DNA from: Planctomycetota bacterium
Lineage (GTDB): Bacteria > Planctomycetota > JACOTG01
Reading direction: 5' to 3'
DNA length: 50,702 nucleotides
Assembly: GCA_016178505.1 (NCBI GenBank)
Contig: JACOTG010000010.1
Location: forward strand, 1-50,702
In this document: piece after piece, positions 7,748 through 15,875 of the stretch
Layout: every line of letters begins with the position of its first letter
Position numbering within the stretch: the first letter of the stretch is position 1
The notes under the pieces: generated by a model
Databases searched by the model: none
What the model was told of the DNA's origin: nothing
The model's input: only the letters and a program-made list of their open reading frames with translations
Made by a program: the position numbers and the translations under genes

Positions 7748-8805
7748 CTTCCGCGGTTCAGCTCGGGGATCTCGGGGCAGTAGATATAGGCCTCTTTCAG
7801 GAGGCGATCGTTCATCGCGGCCAAGTGGTCGGTGAGCTTCTTGTCCTTGAGGCGCGCGACGATTTCCTCTTGTACCTTGGGCTCGTCGAACGATCGCACG
7901 CGCGTGTCCGTTTTGCCTTCGAGCTTGAACAGGTACCAGCCATAGGGGACTTGCTCGATCTCGCTCAGCTCGCCGGGCTTCGCGGCGGCAGCGAACGTCG
8001 TCAGGAACTTCTGGTACGGACCCCCTTCGAGCGGGATTTCGCCGATGTCGCCCCCCGCATCGCGCGAGGACGAATCGTGCGACTCGGCCTTTGCGACGTC
8101 GGCGAACGCCTCTCCTTTCAAGATGCGCTCGCGTAGCTCGACCATGCGCGCCCGCGCCTCGTCCTCCGACGCGAACTTGGCGTTCCGGAGGTAGATCTGG
8201 CGGACGTGCGCCTTCGCGAGGACGGTGAACTCGGCGATGTGGCCCGAGTAGTACGCCCGTAACTCGGCAACCGACGGCTCGATGTCCACCTCGGGCCGAA
8301 CCTTCTTGTCCGCATCGGTGTAGATGCCGGACGTGGTGGTGATGTATTTGATCCGAAGCAGGTCGTTCTCGAGGTCCTCGCGATACTGCGCTTCGGTCTT
8401 GCCATCGCGCTCGAGCACGTTCAGAAACGTCTCCCGCCCTCCCGCCTTCTCGATGCTCTTCTTCATTTCGTGCTCGACGGACTTCGGGTCGACGTGAATG
8501 CCGATCTCCTTTGCCGCGTCGGTCTCGAGGTGCTCGCGGATGATCACCATCAACTGCTGCCTCCAGATCACCGGTGCCTTCTCGGGATCGGCGAGAACGC
8601 GGAGCGAACCGACCCGCTGATCGACGTCGCGCCTCGTGATCAGGTGCTTGTTGACTTGCGCGACGAAGCCGTCGACCCGTTCCCCGTCCGAGCGGGTCGC
8701 GTCCAGTGCCGTTGCGGGTCTGTTGCCGTCGGTTTGCGGACGGGCCGCAGGCGGAAGCCCGAGCACGATTCCAAGGATGCAAGCCCGCGAGAGGAGGACG
8801 ACCAT
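7741..8805 (-). CDS. SurA-like periplasmic peptidyl-prolyl isomerase
   Basis: The protein has 354 residues and a signal peptide (VVLLSRACILGIVLGLPPAARPQ). A SurA-type N-terminal chaperone region follows (about residues 40-180; FVAQVNKHLITRRDVDQRV, then the YREDLENDLLRIKYI helix). A parvulin domain comes next (about 190-290; AKAHVRQIYLRN, GEAFADVAKAESHD, GGDIGEIPLEGG, QVPYGWYLFKLEGK). Such proteins escort outer-membrane proteins through the periplasm. The gene lies 24 bases after mfd on the same strand, an mfd-surA-like order seen in several lineages. Confidence 0.85.
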   Translation of the reverse strand: MVVLLSRACILGIVLGLPPAARPQTDGNRPATALDATRSDGERVDGFVAQVNKHLITRRDVDQRVGSLRVLADPEKAPVIWRQQLMVIIREHLETDAAKEIGIHVDPKSVEHEMKKSIEKAGGRETFLNVLERDGKTEAQYREDLENDLLRIKYITTTSGIYTDADKKVRPEVDIEPSVAELRAYYSGHIAEFTVLAKAHVRQIYLRNAKFASEDEARARMVELRERILKGEAFADVAKAESHDSSSRDAGGDIGEIPLEGGPYQKFLTTFAAAAKPGELSEIEQVPYGWYLFKLEGKTDTRVRSFDEPKVQEEIVARLKDKKLTDHLAAMNDRLLKEAYIYCPEIPELNRGSK

Positions 8806-8829
8806 GCCGGAAGACTACTCACGACGTGA

Positions 8830-11800
8830 TCACACGGCAAGTCCGCGACGCTGCAGTCCCTTTCGAAGGAGCGCGTGCACGTCCCGAACCGAAGCGCGCG
8901 GATCGGGAAGGATCAGGTGAAGGGTGCGCTCGCTCACGAGCCGGGCCTCGAGCGACGACTGGCGAAGGAGCGGTTCCGCGGCCCGTGGGTTCGAGAAGAG
9001 AACGACGAGGCGATCGGGCTGTCGCTTCACGCTGCGCACCGACAACGGGCGGAGGATCGCCCGCACACGCGCGACGTCCACGAGATTGCGAACTTCGGTT
9101 GGAGGCGCGCCGAACCGATCGCGCAATTCCTCGACGACCGCCTCGGCCTCGGCGTCCGTCTCGATCTGGCAGATCTTCCGGTAGACCTCCATGCGCTGGC
9201 GCGTGTCGGGAACGTACGTGGCCGGTAGGAGCGCATCGACGCCGAGGTCGACGTCCGCCTCGACCGACGGCGGCACCGGCTCGTTGCGAAGCTGCTTCAC
9301 CGCATCGCGAAGGAGCTTGCAGTAGAGGTCGTACCCCACTGCCGCAATGTGTCCGGACTGCTCGGCGCCGAGCAGGTTTCCGGCGCCGCGTATCTCGAGA
9401 TCGCGCATGGCGATCTTGAAGCCGCTCCCCAGCTCGGTGTGTTGCTCGAGCGCGCGCAACCGCTCCTCGGCGTCGGTCGGCAGCGCGCGATCCCCCGGAT
9501 AGAAGACGTAGGCGTATGCCTTCTTCTTGTAGCGGCCGACGCGCCCGCGAAGCTGGTGGAGGTCGGCGAGCCCGAAGAGGTCGCCGCGATTGATGAGGAT
9601 CGTGTTGGCGTTCGGGATGTCGAGGCCCGACTCGATGATCGTCGTCGTCACGAGCACGTCGACTTCGCCCTCGGTGAATCGCAGCATTCGCGATTCGAGC
9701 TCGCGTTCGGGGAGCTGGCCGTGCACGACCTCGTACCGCGCTTCCGGCACCCATTCCTGCAGCTTCTGCCGCATCCGGTCGATCGTCTCCACGCGGTTGT
9801 GCACGAAGAAGACCTGTCCGTCGCGCGCCAACTCGAAACGAATCGCGTCCTGAGTTCGACGCGGATCGAACGGCTGCACGATCGTCTCGATCGGTTGTCG
9901 ACCGACGGGCGCGGTCGACAACGACGAGATGTCGCGAAGGCCGAGGAGCGCCATGTGGAGCGTGCGCGGGATCGGCGTCGCGGAAAGCGTCATCACGTCG
10001 ACGGTCGCGCGAAGCCGCTTGAGCTTCTGCTTCGCCTCGACGCCGAAGCGCTGCTCCTCGTCGATCACGACCAGGCCGAGATCGCGGAAGACCACGTCGT
10101 CCTGCACGAGGCGATGCGTGCCGATGAGGATGTCGACGCCGCCCGCCGCCGTGCGCTCGAGGATGTCGCGCTGCTCCTTCGCCGTGCGAAATCGCGAGAT
10201 GCTCTCGATGACGAACGGGTAGTCGCAGAAGCGCTCGCGAAACGTCTCGAGGTGCTGTTCGGCGAGCACGGTCGTCGGGACGAGCACGCCGACCTGCTTG
10301 CCCGCGTCGACGGCCTTGAACGCGGCGCGCATCGCCAGCTCGGTTTTCCCGAACCCGACGTCGCCGCAAATCAACCGATCCATGGGCCTCGGCGACGTCA
10401 TGTCCCCCTTGATCGCGGCCGTCGCCTCTTTCTGGTCCTCGGTGTCGGGGAACGGGAACGCGGCCTCGAACTCGTGCTGCCACTCGCTGTCGGGAGGGTA
10501 CGTGATGCCTTGCTTCTTCTCCCGGGTCGCCGCGACGTCGAGGAGCTCGAGCGCGAGCGTCGACACCGCGCTCGCGACCGCCGACTTTCGGTTCGACCAG
10601 TTTTTTCCGCCGAGCGTCGACAGAGCGGGCGAGTGACCTCTCACGCCAACGTACCGCTGCACGAGATCGACCTGCGTGACCGGCACGTAGAGCGTCACTT
10701 CGTCCGAGAACTCGAGCGAGAGGAACTCCTTCGTTCGACCATGCTCGACGATTCGCTTCAGGCCTTGATAGCGCGCGATGCCGTGAAACGTATGGACGAC
10801 GTACTCGCCGGGCTTCAGTTCCAGGAAGTCGTCGAGCGGGCGCGAATATGCCGGCGCGGGAGGTGGCACGTCGCGCCGCTTCTGGTGGCGGTGGAACAGC
10901 TCGTGGTGCGAGAGAAATGCGCGGCGGCGCTCGGGGAGTCGGAAACCGCGCTCGAGGTCGCCGACTTCGAGGTCGAGACGGTCGAGGCCTTCGATGCGGC
11001 CGCCGGTCCGATTCTGCTCGAGGACCTCGTGGAATCGGCGGCGCTCGGCCTCGCTTTGGCAGAAAACGGTGACGCGGTCGCACTCGGTGAGGAGCCCGCG
11101 CAGCGTCTCGAGCGCCTGCGCCATCGTCGGGCCGCCCGAGTCGATCGCACCGACGTGCGCGTTCCACGTCCCGTCGCCTTCGAGCGCCGGCGCCGATTGG
11201 AGCGAGAGCATACGGCGGCGTGCCCGGCGCGGCGACGTCGGCTCGGCGGCGAGCCCGTCGCCGAGCTCGACTGCCAGCGCCGCGAACGCCTCAGCGAGGC
11301 CCGGTGCTCCGCCCGACGCTCGCTCCACCCGCGCACGAATCTCCGCGGGGTCCTTCAGGACGACGAGATCGTTCGGACCGAGGTAATCGAGTACCGTTCC
11401 GCGACCTTCGCGCGCGTCGTCCTCGCCGATCAACGCGACCGTGGCGCTCGGCATGCTCGATTCCGACCGCTGGGTCTCGGGGTCGAATCGGCGGATCGAT
11501 TCGACGTCGTCGCCCAGGAGCTCGAGTCGGATCGGTCTTTCTTCGGACAGCGGAAAGACGTCGACGATGTCTCCGCGAACGGCGAACTCTCCCGGAGTCA
11601 CGACGACGGGCGCGCGACGGAATCCGCGGGCAGCGAATTTCTCGGCGAGCGCGTCGCGATCGAGCCGGTCGCCGACCGAAACGGTGAAGCTCGCGTCGCC
11701 GAGAGCGTCGGGACGCGGCACCGGCGCAAGCGCGGCGAGAACCGGCGCCAGCAACACGCGCCTCCCCGTCGATTCGCGGAGCCGGCGCAAGCTCCGGAGA

Positions 11801-12117
11801 TCGCGGGCGAGCGACGCCGCATCGCGAACGGCTCGGGCCTCGGACGGGCCTTCGGCGGGAGTGAATGGCAAGAGCTCGCGCGCGTCGACGCCGAATCGCT
11901 CGAGGTCTCGCCCAATCCCTTCCGAGTCGTCGATCGTCGCGGCGAGGACGAGCACGGCGCCGCGCTCCGCAGCGAGCCAATAGGCGAGGTAGAGTGCGCT
12001 CGCCGAGCCCCACAGTCCGCCGACCACGGCCGGCCCGCCGGCGTCGAGTCGTCCTCGCACCGCGGCGGCGACGAGATCCCGATCCAGAAGCGATGCGGCC
12101 GAAAAGCTCGAATCCAT
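8830..12117 (-). CDS. mfd: transcription-repair coupling factor
   Basis: Mfd removes RNA polymerase stalled at DNA damage and recruits UvrA. The product has 1095 residues, near the family norm. The UvrB-like N-terminal module includes TPGEFAVRGDIVDVFP (174-189). The RNA-polymerase-interacting CarD-like domain spans about 430-490 (LKPGEYVVHTFHGIARY). The translocase has a Walker A motif in ICGDVGFGKTE (583-593), DEEQ (686-689) and LSATPIPRTLHMA (711 onward). The C-terminal TRCF domain that masks the UvrA site follows. The start at 12117 (MDSSFSAASLL) was chosen because upstream codons overlap the rnc stop and are Arg-rich. The gene lies 13 bases after rnc. Confidence 0.95.
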   Translation of the reverse strand: MDSSFSAASLLDRDLVAAAVRGRLDAGGPAVVGGLWGSASALYLAYWLAAERGAVLVLAATIDDSEGIGRDLERFGVDARELLPFTPAEGPSEARAVRDAASLARDLRSLRRLRESTGRRVLLAPVLAALAPVPRPDALGDASFTVSVGDRLDRDALAEKFAARGFRRAPVVVTPGEFAVRGDIVDVFPLSEERPIRLELLGDDVESIRRFDPETQRSESSMPSATVALIGEDDAREGRGTVLDYLGPNDLVVLKDPAEIRARVERASGGAPGLAEAFAALAVELGDGLAAEPTSPRRARRRMLSLQSAPALEGDGTWNAHVGAIDSGGPTMAQALETLRGLLTECDRVTVFCQSEAERRRFHEVLEQNRTGGRIEGLDRLDLEVGDLERGFRLPERRRAFLSHHELFHRHQKRRDVPPPAPAYSRPLDDFLELKPGEYVVHTFHGIARYQGLKRIVEHGRTKEFLSLEFSDEVTLYVPVTQVDLVQRYVGVRGHSPALSTLGGKNWSNRKSAVASAVSTLALELLDVAATREKKQGITYPPDSEWQHEFEAAFPFPDTEDQKEATAAIKGDMTSPRPMDRLICGDVGFGKTELAMRAAFKAVDAGKQVGVLVPTTVLAEQHLETFRERFCDYPFVIESISRFRTAKEQRDILERTAAGGVDILIGTHRLVQDDVVFRDLGLVVIDEEQRFGVEAKQKLKRLRATVDVMTLSATPIPRTLHMALLGLRDISSLSTAPVGRQPIETIVQPFDPRRTQDAIRFELARDGQVFFVHNRVETIDRMRQKLQEWVPEARYEVVHGQLPERELESRMLRFTEGEVDVLVTTTIIESGLDIPNANTILINRGDLFGLADLHQLRGRVGRYKKKAYAYVFYPGDRALPTDAEERLRALEQHTELGSGFKIAMRDLEIRGAGNLLGAEQSGHIAAVGYDLYCKLLRDAVKQLRNEPVPPSVEADVDLGVDALLPATYVPDTRQRMEVYRKICQIETDAEAEAVVEELRDRFGAPPTEVRNLVDVARVRAILRPLSVRSVKRQPDRLVVLFSNPRAAEPLLRQSSLEARLVSERTLHLILPDPRASVRDVHALLRKGLQRRGLAV

Positions 12118-12130
12118 GAAACGCCGGAGG

Positions 12131-12856
12131 CTAGAGATCTGGCAGGTGATCGTCGATCTCGGCGAGCTGCCCGTTCTCGCCTCGAAGGGCCCGCAGCGCT
12201 TCCTTTGCAGCGCGCTGCTCGGCCTCTTTCTTGTTGCGGCCCCACGCGACGCCATATTCGCGGTCTTTGACGAGCGCGCCGACCTTGAACGTCTTCGAGT
12301 GGTCGGGCCCCTGCTCTTCGAGGACGCGGTACGTCGGAATCTCGCCGAACTCCTTCTGCACGAAGTGCTGCAGGAGCGACTTGTAGTTCTTCTGATGCTG
12401 ATTCTTCAGCACCATCTCGATCTCGCCGCCGAGGTGATCGAGGATGAACGTCCTCGCGGCGTCGACTCCTCGATCGAGGTAGATCGCCGCGACGATCGCT
12501 TCGAACACGTTCGCGAGGAGCGACCTCGGGATGGCGCGCCTCACCGCGATCCCCTTTCCCACCGAGATCGAATCCTCGAGCCGCAACGCTCGGCTCGTTT
12601 TGCCGAGGGCGCGCGACGACACGACGACCGACTTCACCTTCGTGAGCTGGCCCTCCGAGAATTCGGGGAAAGCGCGATAGAGGTGCTCGGAGATCACCAT
12701 CCCGAGGATCGCGTCACCGAGGAACTCGAGGCGCTCGTTGGAAGGGTTCTCGGCAGTCTTGATCGAGGAGTGCGTCAGCGCCTTCTGGAGGAGAGTTGCG
12801 TCGAGGAACTCGTATTTCAGGATGCTCTGGCAGGTTTGCAGTCGGTCGGCGTCCAT
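12131..12856 (-). CDS. rnc: ribonuclease III
   Basis: RNase III cuts double-stranded RNA, including rRNA precursors. The 241-residue protein has the endonuclease domain with its signature ERLEFLGDAIL (41-51) and the second acidic site in NVFEAIVAAIYLDRG. A C-terminal double-stranded RNA-binding domain follows (about 165-235; RVLEEQGPDHSKTF, GRNKKEAEQRAAKEAL). I took the ATG at 12854-12856 because the reading upstream is an untypical extension over a hairpin. The leader carries a strong stem-loop (12918-12972) and a promoter with a perfect TATAAT, and it is followed closely by mfd. Confidence 0.95.
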   Translation of the reverse strand: MDADRLQTCQSILKYEFLDATLLQKALTHSSIKTAENPSNERLEFLGDAILGMVISEHLYRAFPEFSEGQLTKVKSVVVSSRALGKTSRALRLEDSISVGKGIAVRRAIPRSLLANVFEAIVAAIYLDRGVDAARTFILDHLGGEIEMVLKNQHQKNYKSLLQHFVQKEFGEIPTYRVLEEQGPDHSKTFKVGALVKDREYGVAWGRNKKEAEQRAAKEALRALRGENGQLAEIDDHLPDL

Positions 12857-12917
12857 TCGAGGATTCGTGCTCCACGGCCGGATCCGCGAACGAACGAACG
12901 TCCCGAGGCGTTGGGCA

Positions 12918-12972
12918 GGAATGTCGAGATGCCGGCGCCGTCCGGCTCGAACCGCCGGCATGTCGAGATTCC
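12918..12972 (-). promoter_or_regulatory. 20-bp stem-loop in the rnc leader
   Basis: On the reverse strand the arm at 12972-12953 pairs with the arm at 12937-12918. Eighteen of 20 positions are Watson-Crick, with two C-C mismatches, and the loop is 15 bases. It starts about 32 bases after the predicted transcription start and ends about 60 bases before the rnc ATG. No T-run follows, which argues against a terminator. Its length, near two helical turns, is right for an RNase III substrate, so it may mediate autoregulation as the rnc leader hairpin does in E. coli. The function is inferred. Confidence 0.6.
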
Positions 12973-13010
12973 CGTGCTCGCGAGCCTCACGCCAGCCCGC
13001 GGGCGCGACC

Positions 13011-13038
13011 ATTATATGTCGACGTGACGCGCGCACAA
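13011..13038 (-). promoter_or_regulatory. putative rnc-mfd promoter
   Basis: On the reverse strand TTGTGC is followed after 16 bases by a perfect TATAAT. Transcription would begin near 13004, about 148 bases before rnc, placing the stem-loop in the leader. The same -35/-10 pair, with 17 bases between, occurs before the bamD-like gene. Confidence 0.55.
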
Positions 13039-13072
13039 CGTGAGCTTTCGGCGTGCGACCTCGAAAATCGAA

Positions 13073-14227
13073 CTACGTTCGTTCGAAGGGGTGGAAGAGC
13101 GACCGGTACTCGCGCTCCGCAAAGCGGTCGGTCATTCCCGCGATGTAGTCGCAAACCCCGCGCTCGGTGCCTTGCGTCCGCGCCCACGACTGAAAATCGG
13201 GCGGGAGCTGCGACGGCTCGCGGCAGTACTCTTGGAAGAGCTCGCGAACGAAGCGCTTGCCCTTGTTCTGCATCCGGGAGAGGCGGAAGTCGCCGTAGAA
13301 GTGCGCCTGCAGAAAGCCCTCGAGCTCTCGCAGCTTCGCGCGCGTGTCCGCCGAGAATCCGAGCAGCGGCTCGCGGCAGGCGCGCGCGTCCTCAGGCGAA
13401 CCGACGCGGCTCTGGTCGAGCCGTTCCGCCGAATACGCGATGAAGTCGGTGATCGCGCGATTGAGCAGGTAGCCGATGATTCGATGACGCCGCATCTTCG
13501 CGCTGAGATCGGGATGCGCCGAGACGACGGTTTCGCGAGCCTCGCGGAAGAGCGCGATCGCCTCGAGGTCCTCTTCGCCGAAGATCCCCGCGGCGAGCCC
13601 GTCGTCGAGATCGTGGTGGTCGTACGCGATCGAGTCCGAGAAGTCGACGACCTGAGCTTCGAGCAACGGACGATAACCGTGGGGCGGCGCGACACCGAGG
13701 AGCGCCGTGACGTCGCCTCGCCCCTTGAGAAGCGATTCGCGAACTTCGAACGTCAGATTCAATCCGCGAAACTGCGGATAGCGCAATTCGAGGAGATCGA
13801 CGATGCGAAGCGCCTGCACGTTGTGCTCGAATCCGCCGTGCCCGGCCATCATGTCTCCGAGAGCGGTTTCACCCGCGTGGCCGAACGGCGGATGGCCGAT
13901 GTCATGGGCGAGCGCGAGCGTCTCGACGAGATCCTCGTTCAGCCCGAGCGGCCGCGCGATCGATCGTGCGATCTGCGATACCTCGAGCGAGTGCGTGAGC
14001 CGCGTCCGGTAGTAGTCCCCTTCCGCGTTGACGAAGACCTGCGTCTTGTATTCGAGCCGGCGGAAGGCGCTCGAATGGACGATGCGGTCGCGGTCGCGCT
14101 GCCAACACGTTCGTCGCGGATCCTCGGCTTCGCCGTGCGCGCGTCCGCGACTTACCGCGGACTTGCAGGCGTAGGGCGCGAGGCTCGCCTCTTCGAGGCG
14201 TTCCAGATCCTCGCGCGTCCGTTTCAT
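13073..14227 (-). CDS. dgt: deoxyguanosinetriphosphate triphosphohydrolase-like protein (HD domain)
   Basis: The family hydrolyses dNTPs to deoxynucleosides and triphosphate. The 384-residue product has the HD metal site in order: His of RLTHSLEVSQIA, the HD pair of HDIGHPPFGHAGE, and a later Asp in VVDFSDSIAYDHHDLDDGL. The start region (RIVHSSAFRRLEYKTQVF) matches type 2 dGTPases. The ATG start lies 25 bases after the FmdB-like gene. True substrate specificity cannot be judged. Confidence 0.9.
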   Translation of the reverse strand: MKRTREDLERLEEASLAPYACKSAVSRGRAHGEAEDPRRTCWQRDRDRIVHSSAFRRLEYKTQVFVNAEGDYYRTRLTHSLEVSQIARSIARPLGLNEDLVETLALAHDIGHPPFGHAGETALGDMMAGHGGFEHNVQALRIVDLLELRYPQFRGLNLTFEVRESLLKGRGDVTALLGVAPPHGYRPLLEAQVVDFSDSIAYDHHDLDDGLAAGIFGEEDLEAIALFREARETVVSAHPDLSAKMRRHRIIGYLLNRAITDFIAYSAERLDQSRVGSPEDARACREPLLGFSADTRAKLRELEGFLQAHFYGDFRLSRMQNKGKRFVRELFQEYCREPSQLPPDFQSWARTQGTERGVCDYIAGMTDRFAEREYRSLFHPFERT

Positions 14228-14252
14228 CTGAGGACCGAGCCGAGGCCGGCGC

Positions 14253-14483
14253 TCAGCTTCGGCAACCGCAACCGCCGCCCGAGCAACATGAACCGCCGCC
14301 GTTTCCGTTCGCCGGCGAGGCTCCGGGTGACGCTCCGGAAGTCACGCCGAACGTCGAGAAGATCCGCGACGGCTTCTTGGCACCGCACTTCGGGCACTCG
14401 CGCGGCGCGGGCGCGCGCGACGAGCGATGGAGGAAGTCGAAGCGATGGGAACATCGGGCACAACGATACTCGTAGATGGGCAT
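14253..14483 (-). CDS. FmdB-family zinc-ribbon protein
   Basis: The protein has 76 residues beginning MPIYEYRCARCSHRFD, the hallmark of the FmdB/CxxC-CxxC regulatory family. A second pair, CPKC, completes a zinc ribbon. The C-terminus is Gly/Ser/Cys-rich (GGGSCCSGGGCGC), common in this family. The start is an ATG with a GAGGAGG site 11 bases upstream. The function of the family is poorly known. The gene lies between tRNA-Gly and dgt and is probably co-transcribed with them. Confidence 0.85.
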   Translation of the reverse strand: MPIYEYRCARCSHRFDFLHRSSRAPAPRECPKCGAKKPSRIFSTFGVTSGASPGASPANGNGGGSCCSGGGCGCRS

Positions 14484-14548
14484 GACGTCGAAAGCCTCCT
14501 CGGGAGTGGCTTCCAGCACCGACGACGGTCGCACACGAAGAGAAGAAC

Positions 14549-14624
14549 TGGAGCGGGCGACGGGGGTCGAACCCGCGACATTCAGCTTGGGAAGCTGACA
14601 CTCTACCAACTGAGTTACGCCCGC
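14549..14624 (-). tRNA. tRNA-Gly (CCC)
   Basis: The reverse strand folds into a 73-base cloverleaf plus an encoded CCA. The acceptor is GCGGGCG/CGCCCGC, the D arm ACTC AGTTGGTA GAGT, the anticodon arm TCAGC TTCCCAA GCTGA with anticodon CCC, and the T arm CGGG TTCGACC CCCG. It precedes the FmdB-like gene by about 65 bases. Confidence 0.95.
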
Positions 14625-14659
14625 TCGTCCGACCGGGATCGTCGTGCGATTGGCGTCGG

Positions 14660-14689
14660 ATTCTAGGGACGGCCATGCGGGCGTGTCAA
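14660..14689 (-). promoter_or_regulatory. near-consensus promoter of tRNA-Gly
   Basis: On the reverse strand a perfect TTGACA is followed after 18 bases by TAGAAT (five of six). Initiation would fall about 30 bases before the tRNA. This is one of the strongest sigma-70-type matches in the window. Confidence 0.65.
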
Positions 14690-14771
14690 AAGATTTCCTC
14701 GCGGCTGCGAACGGCACCGCTAGAATGCGCGCCCGATCGGGGAAAGAGATCGACTTGGGAGGACGCGATTC

Positions 14772-15875
14772 ATGGACGGGGACGTGAAAGCCACCACGAG
14801 GCGCGACGATCGCGACGCCGCGGGCATTCGTCTCTTGCGAGCCCCGGTGTCGCTCGCCACGCTCGGGCTCGGCACGGCGGCGGCGATCGGCTTCGCCCTG
14901 GGCATCGCGATCTTGTCGGCACTCCTCGGAATCGACGGCCTCCTCGAGAAGGTGGCGATCACGCTCGGGACTTGGGTGATGCCGCTTCCCGTCGGTCCGG
15001 CCCCGGGCTGGCTCACGGAATCGGGCGGGCGCGTCGGCTTCCTCGTCGTCATCGCCGTGTTCGCGTGGGGCGCGGTCCTGTGGTCGACATTCGGCGTCGC
15101 GATCGCGCGCGCGGCCGGCGTGCGACTCGCGCAAGATCGATCCATCGGCATGCGCGAAGCGCTTTCGTTCGCCGTTGCCCATTCGAAATCGGCGCTCGCG
15201 TTTCCGCTTCTCGTGACGTGTGCCATCGGATTCCTCGTCCTCGTGAACGGCCTCGCCGGGCTCGTCGCGGAAGTCCCGTACCTGGGCCCCATCGCCCTCA
15301 TCCTCTCGTTTCCACTCACGCTTCTCGCGACGCTCGCGGCGGTGATGGTGGGTGTCGGAGGCGTGCTCGGCATCGGGCTCGCAACGGCGAGCTACGGCAT
15401 CGAACGCAACGGACCGCTCGACGCCGTCTCGCGATCCTACAGCTACCTCTGCTCGCGCCCGCACCAGGTCGTCCTCTACGTCGCCCTCGCCTATCTCTTC
15501 GGTGGTTTCCTTTGGTTCGCCGGTGACGTGCTCGTGGTGAACGGAACGCTCGCGTCGCTGCGTTCGCTCGCCTATGGCAACGTCGCGAAGTCCGTCTTCC
15601 CGGCGGCGCTCGGCGACGTGCCGCTCTCGAGCGTGAAGGTCTTCCCGGAATCGCTCGCGGCGCTCTTCGTCTACCTATTCGTTTGGCTCGCCAAACAGGC
15701 TGTACTCGGGCTGGTCATCGCTTACTTCGTCGCGTCGGCGTGCTCCGCATACTTGATCCTCCGCCGCGACGTGGACGACATCCCCGAGAACGAGATCGCC
15801 GTCGTTGAAGCGCCGAAGCCGAGCCTCGCGCCCGCCAGCCCCCCACCGCCGGCCCCGGCCCCGCCGCCTTCATAG
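14772..15875 (+). CDS. polytopic membrane protein of unknown function
   Basis: The protein has 367 residues from an ATG with a GGGAGG site 9 bases upstream. About six long hydrophobic segments are visible (for example GFALGIAILSALLG, VGFLVVIAVFAWGAVLW, FPLLVTCAIGFLVLVNG, LFGGFLWFAGDVLVV and LGLVIAYFVASACSAYLILR). A short acidic, Pro/Ala-rich cytoplasmic tail follows. The spacing resembles integral-membrane bundle proteins of the DUF4013/YesL kind, but I cannot name a family. A TAGAAT at 14721-14726 could be a -10. The last six bases overlap the end of the convergent exporter gene. Confidence 0.75.
   Translation: MDGDVKATTRRDDRDAAGIRLLRAPVSLATLGLGTAAAIGFALGIAILSALLGIDGLLEKVAITLGTWVMPLPVGPAPGWLTESGGRVGFLVVIAVFAWGAVLWSTFGVAIARAAGVRLAQDRSIGMREALSFAVAHSKSALAFPLLVTCAIGFLVLVNGLAGLVAEVPYLGPIALILSFPLTLLATLAAVMVGVGGVLGIGLATASYGIERNGPLDAVSRSYSYLCSRPHQVVLYVALAYLFGGFLWFAGDVLVVNGTLASLRSLAYGNVAKSVFPAALGDVPLSSVKVFPESLAALFVYLFVWLAKQAVLGLVIAYFVASACSAYLILRRDVDDIPENEIAVVEAPKPSLAPASPPPPAPAPPPS

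Noticed and set aside
9349..12270. A 973-codon open frame on the plus strand opposite mfd
   Set aside because: It is antisense to a well-conserved gene, rich in Arg and Glu with no domain, and is explained by high GC at third positions.
12918..12972. The stem-loop as an intrinsic terminator of dgt
   Set aside because: No T-run follows the stem on the reverse strand, and a promoter match with a perfect TATAAT lies between dgt and the stem.
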